A DNA stretch of 35,847 bases, taken from positions 1 to 35,847 of the forward strand of contig JAYMSP010001128.1 of the NCBI GenBank assembly GCA_036897095.1. Direction: 5' to 3'. Below, in pieces: positions 16,181 through 27,015 of this stretch. The stretch is from Plantago elongata. Taxonomy: Eukaryota > Streptophyta > Magnoliopsida > Lamiales > Plantaginaceae. Positions within the stretch are counted from its first letter, which is position 1. Each line of letters begins with the position of its first letter. The notes under the pieces were generated by a model. It saw nothing but the letters and a program-made list of their open reading frames with translations. It did not search any database and was not told the origin of the DNA. A program made the position numbers and the translations under genes.

Positions 16181-18108
16181 GCAGCCATCTAGCATTGTCT
16201 TCAACATCTACAACAGCTACAACAACTGGGAATATACCTCCCTCAGTATCCATCACAACACAGCTCAAAGGTCCACCACCCTACCCCTTTCAAGTGGCAG
16301 CCATCAAAGAATATAATGGACTACATCCAGCCACAAATCCAGCTCCCAGGGCATCCAGTTCTAGGAAGAAATTATGAAATGTAGGTTACACAAAATAGGA
16401 TTTTCAGGATTGGTTTTTCTTATCATGTCACAGTACTTGGGCATTAATTGGAATGCCTCAGTTGTATTTCCACCAATTATTTCTTTTGCCTTTTGTCTTG
16501 TCCTCCACACCTTCATGTACTCAACATTAATCTTGTGTCTATCCTTGATCCAAGAACTCAATGGTTTAATCTTGATGTCGGAATTTTTTTTTTTCAATTC
16601 ATCTACTATCTTCTTAGACAACCAATTAGCATCCACTTCCCTTGGATCTGATTTCCTAATGCATTGACGTTTCCCCTTATATGATTTTATCATCATACAC
16701 TTTCCTTCAACCCTTGAAGCATGTAACCTCCACCCACACCCTTTGCCCTTACAACATATGGTGAACCTACGCTCATCATTTTTTTTATCCTTACAACAAT
16801 GAATCTCACCTTTATGATGTATACCTTCACCCTCTCACTCAGCTGCTCTTTACTTGAAAAAACCCGCCCCTCAACAAACTCCCTATCCCATTCATCAACA
16901 GCTTCAAACTCATCTTCTACACCTTCCTCCACTTCTATCGGAACCTCATCTTCAAATTTATTATCTTCCTCATCTACACTTGTTTTTCCTGTACCAGAAC
17001 TCCTAGATCTACCACCTTTATTCACCACATTTTCAGGTCCATCATCTCCCAACACCTTGTATCACCACAATTATATTCCTCATCCATTGGCTCAATATCA
17101 CTTTCACCATCACTCCCATCACACCTGACAAACCCAATATTCTCATCATCACTCTCATACTCATAGGTGTGTTGTGGCTCATCATCTTCACAGTCAATGT
17201 CAATCTCCAACTCAGTAGGTGGTGTATATGTCTCTGTGGGTGGAGTAGGTGATGTATGTGTCTCAGTGGGAATTGCATTGGCAGGGTTATCACCAAACAA
17301 CAAGTCCATGAAAGATAAATCATTCATGTCCAAGTCAACTCAAGTATTTGGTTGGATTTTAGACTGATCTTGGATTGGTTTAGGAGTAGTAGGGTGATAG
17401 TAGTAATCATCAGTTGGTTGTTCTTGTTTGGCTAGAGGTTCATCTTGGACATGTGTTTCTGTTTCAAAAGGTTTTACACATGACATTTGTGATGGAGTTT
17501 CAAGAGGGATTTCATCATGTGACTCAACATGATTGTTGCCATCAACATGCTCAGTAGGAAATCAACATTAACATGCTCAGTCTGGTTAACATTATCATTA
17601 GCAGGTGGAATTTCTTCATCATCTGAGCTATCAATTACTATGGTGGAAGAATAAAAGAACTGTCAGTTTAGTAGGAGTAGGGTTCTATAAAGACTTGCAC
17701 CATGCATCTTCTCCTATAAAACCTAGTCATGTGGCTAGAGATGTCAACATTACACTTTGGCAGATAAGTCTTATCCCTAGTACATGAACATATTGGTTTA
17801 CCTGAGAAGTATCTATGAGTAGCATATACCATATCGACATACACTTCTATAGATTGATACTTCTTCCTTTCAAACATTTCAGCAACATCAGCATAACATG
17901 TAATATTCATCCTACTAATATTACCATCTACTTCAACAGTTAAAGAGAGCCCTAAATTCGTGTTATCTTCATCATCAAGATCAACAAATCACTTTCACAC
18001 ATCATCAAGCAGATTAGCATGAGTGTACCGTTTTGGATTTATGTTCACTAGAGTCTCATCCCTCACACAGGTATGCAAACACACCATGTAATCATCATAT
18101 GACCCCAT
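16110..18108 (-). pseudogene. MuDR-type (Mutator-like) transposase relic
   Basis: Pieces of a MULE transposase lie in order on the minus strand but in changing frames. The N-terminus (18108-17668: MGSYDDYMVCLHTCV, then VEVDGNISRMNITCYADV) has two in-frame TGA codons where the context suggests Trp. Then come an acidic spacer (17333-16900), a MuDR-type zone with FSSKEQLSERVKVY (17055-16693), and CIRKSDPREVDANWLSKKIVDELK (16696-16370). Last is the start of the catalytic core, FDGCHLKG and DTEGGIFPVVVAVVDVED, split by a frameshift near 16280. The rest of the core, the SWIM finger and the C-terminus are missing. I could not define terminal inverted repeats, so the element is truncated or eroded. 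No activity is expected. Confidence 0.8.
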
Positions 18109-18472
18109 TTCTGGAATCAATTTCAACAAGAATCCAAAAATTACAGAAATAAAAAAAACTAGGGTTCATCACGTTAAAAATCCCCAATTTTAGTTCGATT
18201 CTTTATTTTGCCAAAGATTTCTTCACTTTTTCGCGCAATATTTACTAAGAATTAGAGCATAATTGAACTTTATTAGAAGTATCGTACTTGCTCATTCCAA
18301 TAAAGCCTAAAACAATCTCAATCGTCTCCCCTGAGGCCTTGATGATGTCGAATCAACAACAAGACGAATTCTTGTATGCTTAATCAGTTCGGACGTAAAA
18401 ACCACGAAATTATGGAGCTTTTTCAGTTGCAGACATGGAGGTTTTGAGGAAGACAAAGGAGGAGAACGATTC

Positions 18473-18488
18473 GGGGGGGGGGGGGGGG
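18473..18488. repeat. G16 homopolymer
   Basis: Sixteen consecutive G residues lie between purine-rich flanks, just upstream of the MULE relic start. Runs this long are unusual in such AT-rich DNA and are prone to slippage or assembly error. Confidence 0.9.
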
Positions 18489-19203
18489 AACGAGAGAAGA
18501 AGAAGAAGTGAATGTAATGATGAACTAACAGGTGTTACACAGATACAAACCCTACAAAAAAAATTTCTTTTTTAAATCTAACATTTAAAACAAAATGATT
18601 ATTCATCATAATTTAATTATCCAATTTACAGGAAATGGTTTATTCGATGGGCAAATTGGTCATTTCGCACAAAGTCAACATTTGCTTGAGAAATAGACAT
18701 GACCGTTAATTCTCAAAAGACAAGAACCCAAAGTTTACGAGGTATTCATAAAGGTGTGTGTGTACACACACACTAATTTGTAGAAATGATTTTATATATC
18801 AACAAAGAGTAAGAAATATTTGGGGATAACACTGATTTGTAATTGTCCCTTTATAAAATAAACACTTGTATAAAAATCAGCTACTAGCTATTTTATAAGT
18901 TAGGCTTTGATCTCGTTAACTGTAATTTTTTAAATTTGAACTGAACTGAAGCGTAGTATAAAATAATGAAGCAGAGTTGAATTTTCAGTTGAAAAGATTA
19001 GAACATCACCTGCTTGAATAATAAATCAACTAGTTTATTTTTACATAAGATTCTTCGACAATCTTATCAACTATCAGCTATACATTCACGTAACAATCTT
19101 ATTATGAAAATAAAATCATAGAATTTATAAACGTGTTCCAAATTAAAGAGAGTCTTTTATTACGAAATATTGTTGTGAAATTGCTCTAGAGGTGGCTAAA
19201 CTA

Positions 19204-19436
19204 AGTCTTTGTTTAGCAAAACTAGCTGAAAAGTTAGCTGGTAGCTGGAAAGCTAGTTGGTAGCTGATCAGGTAGTTTTTTTTTTCCAACAAACTAACTT
19301 GGTTAGCTTATCAAACCAGCTAGCTTTTCAGCTGAATTGATTAAAAGTTGCGCGTTCACATAACAAGTTTTTTTTAATCAAAAATGCCTCATAGAACTAA
19401 AAAGATAACTGAAAAGTTAGTGTTAAACATGATCTA
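19204..19436. mobile_element. MITE of a TTGTTTAGCA family, copy 1
   Basis: The left end reads CTTTGTTTAGCAAAACTAGCTG and, on the opposite strand, the right end reads ATCATGTTTAACACTAACTTTTCAG, an imperfect inverted repeat. The interior is full of AGCTAGCT words and has no coding frame. A related element lies at 24500-24816. A further scrap at 19060-19120 shares CTTATTATGAAAA with it. The termini suggest a non-autonomous hAT-type element, but no clean target duplication was found. Confidence 0.55.
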
Positions 19437-20255
19437 AATTTATTTTCTCCAAATGCACTTGTACCTAATTATCCAAGCACTCAAAATAGAAAAAAAAAAG
19501 TATCCGCTATTTTTTGTTTTCGTTTTTTGTAGAAAGAAGAATTTATTTTTAATGTGTTAAAAAGAATAGGTTATTTTGTCAAGCAATTTAAACCAATTTA
19601 AATCACATTGATCCAGGAAATAATTCAACGTGTTTTTGGATAAATTAAAGCGAATGAAAGTTGAATTACAACATTTTAAAATAAGTATGATATACCTTAC
19701 CTATACTTGACGAGGCAAACAAAAAAGGCAGGAATCTTCTTTATTCATTTATAGAAAAAATCCAGCGAAATTCTAATATATGGAATATACTAACCCTAAG
19801 ATATTTGAAATCATGAAATTGAAAGACAGTATCTACAATTTAATAACAAAAAAAAAAAAGAACCGGTTCGATTTTTAAAATCTTTTTAGCATTTTCTCCA
19901 AAAGAAAATTCAAAGATTGAAAATCTTAAATTAAAAATCAAATTTAATTCTTTTTTTCTAAATTACATCTAAACATCCTTCGTAGCTATCTCATAATGGT
20001 TTCTCATGTTTAGCATAGAACTCCAAATATGATAGACAGTTCACAACTAAAACTCAACAAGACACCTTTGTGATGCAATATTTTTATAAAGATTAGAGAA
20101 GATTGTGAATCTAAAGTCTAAACACATTCATTCAATTGCATATCCATAGAATCTTCGTCCTCAAATAATAAGCACCTTCCATCTTTGTCCCTCTTAATTC
20201 TTTAAAGAAGATTTATACATACTCTGTTAAAAGTCATTATATTACGTTCCTTCAT

Positions 20256-20263
20256 TATAAATA
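20256..20263 (+). promoter_or_regulatory. TATA box of the pectinesterase gene
   Basis: TATAAATA lies 68 bases upstream of the ATG at 20331, which leaves room for a start site near 20290 and a leader of about 40 bases. Confidence 0.65.
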
Positions 20264-20330
20264 TGGCAAATTTAACGGATTATATGTACAATTCAGCTCA
20301 TACTACAGAGAGTTATTGAGTTGAGTAAGA

Positions 20331-22005
20331 ATGGTGTTGTCACATTTGAGTTGTATTTGTGTTATGATTTTAGTGGAAATTTGTTTTGCTCAAAATGGTG
20401 ATCTTATTACATGGGATGACTTGATGGTAAATACTCATCGGATTCAGAGAGCAGTCGCTCCCAATGGCCATGAAGATTCAGAAGTAGCTCAAGTGATAAC
20501 AGTCGACCCCGATGGACATGGAGATTCACTCACAATCAATGCTGCAATTCAGATGGTACCGGAAAATAATGCTCAGAGAGTTAAAATTCATGTTCTCCCC
20601 GGAGTTTACAGGTTTCATATGTACTTCGTTTACTTTGCGTTCTTGACCGAATGATCGTGTTGTTTTTGTTGTAGTCGTCCATACTTCGATACCCAGTTAG
20701 ATGTTTTCTCACTCATTGCTATTAGAATCATGAAATAGAAAGGTGAACTTAAAAGAGTATAAATTGCATGGAGTATATTCTTTCCAAGATAGTGGAATGA
20801 AATTATCTGCAGAAAATAGATCACCTCCACAATTTTTTTGAAGTAATCATGATTGCGAAACCCATTTTCCAGAGAGAAGGTGTATATACCAGTAACGAAG
20901 CCCTACATTTCGTTGATCGGAGATCCAACTGACCCGTCACTCACAGTCATAACCGGGCATGATAAAGCTTCGGATCCAAATGGCAGAGGTGGACAATATG
21001 GGACCTTAGATTCAGCCACCATTGCTGTCGATTCTGATTACTTTTGTGCAGCAGGAATCACTTTCGAGGTACTGTATTACTAACAATTAATCCAAGTTAT
21101 CTTCTGTTTATGGAATATCAATAATAATTCTCCATATACCCTGTTAGATATAAAACAAACATCTTACTCTTTTTTCTCATCGATGATTTTAATCCATAAC
21201 AGTAACTAGAATGACAATGATAATCAAGCTACACTAACTTTCTTGTTCCGATTATACAGAATACAGTAGTGGAACCACCTGGTGGAGCACAAGGATACCA
21301 AGCTGTGGCAATGAGTATATCTGGTGACAGGGCCGTTTTTTACAAAGTTCGGTTTATAGGATCACAAGATACACTCTTCGATGTACAGGGATCACACTAT
21401 TTCTACAAATGTTTCATTCAAGGAGCAACCGATTTCATTTTTGGCAATGCCAGATCACTTTATCAGGTAGACACTCAAACAAACAATAACAAAACAGAAA
21501 CAAGTGAAAATACTCAAGTAATTGAATTGACACAGGAATGTACCATAAGAGCTGTTAGTCCTGCATATGCAATAGCAGCTCATCATAGGGCAGTGGCAAC
21601 TGAAAACACAGGGTTCTCCTTCGTGAACTGCACAGTAACAGGTCATGGTACTCCATACCTCGGAAGAGCTTGGGGAGATTACTCACAAATAATTTACTCA
21701 TTATGTGAATTCGATATTAGTGTAATGCTTGGAGGATGGCAAGACTGGGGCAAACCATCAAGACACAGGTACAAATTCAACAACCAAGAATTATTTAGAA
21801 ATATACAGCAATGAATTGGAATATGTCTAACATGCACGTATGTGTTTATCTGTGAAGCACTGTAATATTTGGTGAATATAAGTGCACGGGCAGGGGAGCA
21901 GATAAAACAGGAAGAGTACGATGGTCTAGAGCCCTGAGTTATGCAGATGTAAGACCATTCATGGACACGACTTTCATAAGTGGTAAGCAATGGCTAAGGC
22001 TCTAG
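20331..22005 (+). CDS. secreted pectinesterase (QRT1/PME11-like)
   Basis: Five exons, 20331-20611, 20873-21068, 21260-21466, 21536-21768 and 21858-22005, give 354 residues with frame kept at each GT-AG junction. Residues 1-20 (hydrophobic, ending CFA before Gln21) look like a signal peptide, so the enzyme should act in the cell wall, removing methyl esters from homogalacturonan. Active-site motifs are present: GYQAVAM (Gln173), QDTLFD (Asp196), DFIFGNA (nucleophile Asp217) and LGRAWG (Arg272). The chain ends GKQWLRL, as in QUARTET1-type enzymes. There is no N-terminal PMEI inhibitor domain, so it is the short type. The last exon uses an acceptor ending GAAG rather than the usual pyrimidine-rich CAG, the one weaker junction. 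Relatives include QRT1, needed for pollen tetrad separation, and PME11; which one it matches best cannot be settled by eye. Confidence 0.93.
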
Positions 22006-24499
22006 CAAATCAATCGATATTACCATGGGGTTAGCTAGAAAATAGGCACATTATAATTTAGGTGCGCATTCATTAAGGCCCTTGAATGCATGTACACTAT
22101 ATGATACAACAGTTGCATTATTTAACCTAGAATTTGATAAGTGATGTAGCCACAAGTAAATGTTTAATGTTGACAAGAAAAAGACAAACAGGCCTAACTT
22201 CTTACTGATGGACTTGAAAACACAAACAAAAGAAACACACTACTGTTGGTTGAGTAGAGAAACTTTGAACAAACCTTAAGTTGCATATCGTAAGAGAGCC
22301 CTCCGCTTTAGGATCTTCCATTTGTAACTTGAGTTTTCTCTTCGTGCAAGAAATGAGCTCCTGTGTTTCATGCTTTTGGCTTTTCTCAGATATAAAGGAA
22401 CATCTCCACGAAAAGTGCTTTCTTTTTTACCAAGATTTAAATCACTCCGTCATCTATGAAACACACTGATCTGTTCACAAATTCATATGGAGTCTCTTAT
22501 ATACAGTACGTAAACCAACTACTTATGTTGACCACTAGCAAAACAACAACTATGAAATCTAAATTCAAGGCCTGTCAACCTTCATATCCAACTTTCCAAT
22601 CATATAAACATCAATTATGCTATCCCAACATAACAATTTCCTATAATCATCATAATAAAAGAGAAATGGATTTAACAAAGGTTACAGACTGCCCATCAAA
22701 GGAAAGTGAAAGCACTTGTTGAGCATCAGAATTACCCCAGGGCTGCAAGTTACTGGCTACCTCGTTGATATGGCATAAAACAGTTAGGAGTTCGTCAGCA
22801 AACTTCTGGAAGGACTGATATTTGATAGATGTCTGCCAATGAGTCAGCAACTACATTGGTGGAAGCTCATCTTGGGTTTCAATCGTCTAACCATCTTTTC
22901 ATAGTTTTGGATTCCATATAGAAATTTTCCGTCAACATTGATAACCTGTCAAGTTAGGCTTTTTTCTCTTCGTCTACAAACTCATTCAGTTCCATTCAGT
23001 TCAGCTCAGCTCTGTTTAGTTATATTTTATATTACAATTTAGTTCAGATCAGTTCTGAAAATTTCAGTTGAAAAGAATGGAGTCTTAGTCTCATTTCTTC
23101 TGGGTAAGGCAGTGATGGAGATCTTGGATCTTGGATGAGACAAACAAAGGTGGTGAGTGATTATCTTGTGTGGTTAAAAAGTCAACATAGTGATGAAAGC
23201 TTTTTTTCCACAACTTGGAAACTCAATGATTCGGTTTACAAAGAGGCTTTCACATGGTCATTATGTTACTAAACAGTTTAAAGGTACGGTAGAAACTACA
23301 CGGAAAGACAATTTAGAGTATCCCACTACAAAGGCTGATAGGAGTATCAGATTTATAAGCATCCTATAAACCTTCAGGAGAGGACATATGTTTTTATTCT
23401 CAACGACATTTTCCCAAGCACTAATACCCTCGCAGTATATCAAATGAACGAGTAGAAACCAGATTGCGAAATTCCAAATCCAAAACACACCCGACTCTGA
23501 TTAGTTTATCCATTCAACAAAGGTCAAGCACAAGTTCAGTATTACATTTCATGTTTAATAACATTTCCCCGTAACTGTTAAAAGCTTAGTTCTGCTTACA
23601 TATCCAGAGACCACTTTGTCAGAACTATGAATTGGGATAACATTCTTTCATCACAGTAATAGCTTTACTGATGGAATAATTAAATGCATAGTATTGCATA
23701 TTAATATTACTAATGGGCCTAGTTACTCATTCGTGAGAACAACATAGGACAAAAGCAAAAGCTTTATATAGTAAACAGTACCAACACAGTAACAGGCTTA
23801 TGAATTTGAACAATGCTAAATTATACAAACTCTACATGCTATCAGTCAAAGAATTATTATTTTGTAACGGTCCATATTAGGTGAACCCCCTCGATTACAA
23901 TGACAACCACAATATACAATCCATTCAACCAAGCACGGTAAAAATTTGAGTCACCATAAAAGTTAAACAGATAGCACTGTAATGGCAGTTAAATTGCACA
24001 ATCAAGTTTTCTATGACGAACATTCAAAAATGAAAAGAAAAAACAAGGTGTCTGTACTCTGTAACATACATAAAAAGTTTTAAACCATGCTGTTACATTC
24101 TCTACCAGTTAGACACACCTTAATTATTGGGTCATATATTAGTAATAGCCAAACCACCACCCAGATAAATGTTAGATGCATTCCCCTCATTCACATTGAC
24201 ACATTAAATACATGAACAACTGCAACAACACCACCCACAATCCAAGCCCTGAGCCCATTCTCCAAATTCTCTATGTTAGTTTAGTCTAAGTTATGCAATT
24301 CTAGTTTCTAAACCAAACCACCGAATAAATGCAATTCTAGTTTCTAAAATCCCTAGATGGGCTGCAATATAAATTGTCAAAGTTATACCCAAGCCAAATT
24401 AGAACACATGGTTACAAACACAAAGAAAAATCTGAAAACCAAGAATTTAGCTGCTACCCAATAAGCTACTGAGTGGTAGATTTTGATTGAATTGTTTAG
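22006..24499. other. spacer between pectinesterase and TIC20-V genes
   Basis: No intact gene. At 22700-22945 the minus strand has open stretches (VINVDGKFLYGIQNYEKMVRR and, in another frame, SFQKFADELLTVLCHINEV) that look like worn coding sequence of unknown origin. A second copy of the dispersed repeat is at 22958-23080. The rest is AT-rich with no similarity that I recognise. Confidence 0.5.
22958..23080. repeat. dispersed repeat, copy 2
   Basis: This repeats the word order of 4831-4965: CTCTTCGTCTACAAAC, CATTCAGTTC, TTATATTTTATA.TACAATT and TTTCAGTTGAAA, with small indels. It is in the same orientation as the first copy, 18 kb away. Confidence 0.5.
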
Positions 24500-24816
24500 G
24501 CTCTGTTTAGCAAAATTAAACTAGCTGATAAGGTAGCTATATGTAGCTAAGACCTTGTCGGATAAGATAGTTGCTAAATATGGTATGGCTAGCTTATAAT
24601 TTTATAAGCTTCATATGGACATGATTATTAGGTTATCAGCTACGAACTAGGCATAACAAGCTTATTATGAAAAAACAAAATCATCTGATAAGAGATCAAT
24701 AGATTAGTAGCTCATAAGCTACCTAATTTGGTAAATACATAGAAATTGTTAAAAAAAACAAAGCAACGAGTTAAAACACTAAATTGATAGCTCATAAACT
24801 AACTCTAAACATAGCT
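24500..24816. mobile_element. MITE of the TTGTTTAGCA family, copy 2
   Basis: The left end GGCTCTGTTTAGCAAAATTA and the reverse complement of the right end, GCTATGTTTAGAGTTAGTTT, form imperfect inverted termini, continuing inward as AGCTGATAAGGTAGC against GAGCTATC. It is about 317 bp, without coding capacity. It lies downstream of the TIC20-V gene. Confidence 0.6.
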
Positions 24817-25028
24817 AGAAAATGGGTCATAACTCATAACTGATAAAGAAAAGTGCAAGTTAACTAATCATCACTTAACAGTTTGCTATTGAGTATACAA
24901 CATAACATAGTCGAATAAATAAAACTAGAAGTACGTTTTTATTACAGTATTCGCGAGCAAAGAAGAAGAGTATTCTCCATACAACAAGTAGTAATGCAAT
25001 GTAAAAGATTGTGAGTGAGTGAGTCTAT

Positions 25029-25664
25029 TCATAGGACTTGCCTGTCAGCAGCATCAGCAACAATAGGCAACCTGGGAAGTTGCCCAAGAACACAAGACGA
25101 CGATCCGTAAATCAACGAAACCAAGAGAAAAAGAAACACAGTGCTATCCAAGCTCATGATAAGATCCAACCCAACTCCCTCCTTGGGACTAAAAGTCCTC
25201 TCCAACAAATCAGGGAATATCAACAACACATCAAGCACAATCGCCTGCATAGTGTTAAACCTGACATACCTGCTGAAATTGGGGTTTCTCACGACCACAA
25301 AGTAGAGCATCAAGAAAACCAAGAACCCGTTAAAAGGGAAGCTTTTGAAGACCTTGATAGCGGGAACAAGAGGTTGGATGAGTGTCTGGAAGGGAGTGAA
25401 CTGAGTGATGACGTACTTACCGTACTGGATACCGTCGAAGAAAGGGTAGAAGTAGGTGATGGCTGAGATTAATCGGTCTGGTGCGTCTACTGAATTGTCA
25501 TTGCCCTTGGATTGGACCAAAGTTAGGATTTTTTTGGGGTTTTTTTGGAAATGATGAACAAATGGTTGTTGTTGTTGCCTGGTGATTAGTTTGGGGGTAC
25601 AGGAACAAGTGTAGAAGAGGGGTTGTCGCTCAGATAGAAGAAGGATATTGTTCATGGCAGACAT
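25029..25664 (-). CDS. TIC20-V: TIC20-V-like chloroplast protein
   Basis: One uninterrupted exon of 211 codons. Residues 1 to about 50, rich in Ser, Thr, Gln and basic residues, fit a chloroplast transit peptide. The mature part is close to the TIC20-V type: DRLISAITYFYPFFDGIQYGK, then FKSFPFNGF, RNPNFSRYVRFNTMQAIVLD (about 126-145), LLERTF and the terminal ADAADRQVL. Membrane segments are likely at 93-103, 112-125, 139-154 and 173-190, the four-helix Tic20/YCF60 fold. TIC20 proteins sit in the inner envelope; TIC20-I is part of the protein import channel complex, while the exact role of TIC20-V is less certain and it is sometimes placed in thylakoids. Choice of TIC20-V over TIC20-II rests on the FYPFFDGIQYGK and DLLER signatures. 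Confidence 0.93.
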   Translation of the reverse strand: MSAMNNILLLSERQPLFYTCSCTPKLITRQQQQPFVHHFQKNPKKILTLVQSKGNDNSVDAPDRLISAITYFYPFFDGIQYGKYVITQFTPFQTLIQPLVPAIKVFKSFPFNGFLVFLMLYFVVVRNPNFSRYVRFNTMQAIVLDVLLIFPDLLERTFSPKEGVGLDLIMSLDSTVFLFLLVSLIYGSSSCVLGQLPRLPIVADAADRQVL

Positions 25665-25760
25665 CTTCTCTTCTTCTTCTTTGTTCTATCTCTCTAGTCT
25701 CTGTGTAGTGTGTACACTTGTGGAGCAGACAGATACAGGCATCTCTACTGTGAGGATTTC

Positions 25761-25768
25761 TATATATA
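25761..25768 (-). promoter_or_regulatory. TATA box of the TIC20-V-like gene
   Basis: TATATATA about 97 bases upstream of the ATG at 25664. The leader between them is pyrimidine-rich on the coding strand (AAGAAGAAGAAGAG complement), as is common in plant 5' leaders. Confidence 0.6.
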
Positions 25769-26409
25769 CACTACTCAACGAAGGCCCAATGTCCTAACAA
25801 CCGACTACTATAATTACAAAAGGTCGGAACTGTCCATTACTAACCAATCCAGTATTCATGAATAATTTTCCGGTCATACAATGTCACTACTGCCTGTACA
25901 AACAATTGTCACAATTGATTATTTATTCGGAAATTGATAGCGGATTAGGGGTGAGTGTCGATGGATGTATGTGGATTTTAAGGAAGAAATAAACTAACCC
26001 ATCTATGACGATTATTATATTATAAATCGAAGTGAGATGGAATATTTGTTTTCAGCCCATGACGATTCGGGTGATAAAAATGACGAACATTTTGGCAGGT
26101 GAATATATATAAAAATTGATGTAGTAAAAACTTATGACTTGTGCAGAAATATGTGTTCAAGCAAAAAAGAAAAGCAACAAATAACATGTTTTGAGCAAAG
26201 TGTGTTCTTTTGAAGTATTTATCTTTTTTTATTTAATTTTAAAGATTTTCACGATGTATGGATGAGTGCGGGTGTTAGTAAAGGCGGGCGTGTTGGAGTG
26301 ACCGGTGCGTTCTTTGCACTACCCTATAGCATGATAAATTCGAAAGTTTTTATAGATGGATTCACTCTTCTTCTTTTTCTACATACAACTAAAATTTTGT
26401 TTTTCTCAA
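25769..26409. other. spacer, nothing recognised
   Basis: Upstream flank of the TIC20-V-like gene followed by AT-rich DNA. No coding frame or clear repeat. Confidence 0.5.
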
Positions 26410-26720
26410 TTCAATGGATATGAGGCTTTACTAGAGACAGTCCAAAATTCGACCTTGAATGAAACAGAGCTCTGGAGTCAGCTTAAGGGACTCAAATTGG
26501 CATGGTAACAGAGGCTACCAAAAATATTTGTGGAAATGGACTCACATGATGTCTACAATTGGGTCACAAAGATAGACCACCAACCTTCTACGGAACTTGA
26601 TGATGTTGTGGATCAATGCAAAGCCCTCTTGCATAGACCTTGGGATATTGAAGTATCGAAGATACCGAGATCGGCAAATTGTTGTGATAGAAAATTAGGG
26701 GAAAAGCTATTCCATAACCC
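26410..26720 (+). pseudogene. RNase H-like fragment of a non-LTR retrotransposon
   Basis: One plus-strand frame reads ETELWSQLKGLKLAW, a stop (TAA near 26506), then QRLPKIFVEMDSHDVYNWV, DDVVDQCKALLHRPWDIEV and SKIPRSANCC. This is the plant RNase H-like (RVT_3) pattern: AELWA...GL.LAW, a strand ending in E-x-DS (active-site Asp), then C..LL...W and I.R.AN..AD. The last catalytic block is shifted (CCDRK in place of CADK), which suggests a frameshift. Reverse transcriptase and endonuclease parts are missing. It is a dead fragment lying about 300 bp upstream of the cysteine-synthase-like gene. Confidence 0.65.
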
Positions 26721-27015
26721 ACTAATCTCTGTAATTCTCATTTTAAGTGATGAATTTTACGTTTAAACATTAATATTAATAAAAATAATATTTAATTCTA
26801 GTTTATCAACTTAATTGCAGTCCAATGGAAAACATGATATGACGCAAATTATAATTTTTTAACTGAAAATTAATTAAGTTTAACTGAACTTAATTATAAT
26901 TTATAGCTTAATTCAATTAAATTAAGTATATTTCAAGATAACACATCCTTACGGTAAATTATAGGTTAGCACTTAAAGAGTTAGTGAATTGGACCCCAAC
27001 TGAAACGGTGATTAG

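Larger units (their letters stand above)
18109..20255. other. AT-rich spacer upstream of the pectinesterase gene
   Basis: No gene seen. It holds the G16 run, a 20-base perfect palindrome of (GT)5(AC)5 at 18754-18773, a dispersed-repeat scrap at about 18925-19000, and MITE-like sequence at about 19060-19436. Part of 18109-18540 is probably the 5' region of the MULE relic. Confidence 0.55.

Noticed and set aside
16799..17128. Ser/Thr-rich plus-strand frame of 109 codons
   Set aside because: Antisense of the acidic spacer of the MULE relic; Ser runs come from complementing Glu/Asp codons.
23261..23488. 75-codon minus-strand frame with Trp and hydrophobic residues
   Set aside because: It looks faintly like LINE sequence but no motif could be confirmed; most likely chance.
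25038..25466. 142-codon plus-strand open frame opposite the TIC20-V-like gene
   Set aside because: It is the antisense of a clear TIC20 coding exon, with no family features of its own.
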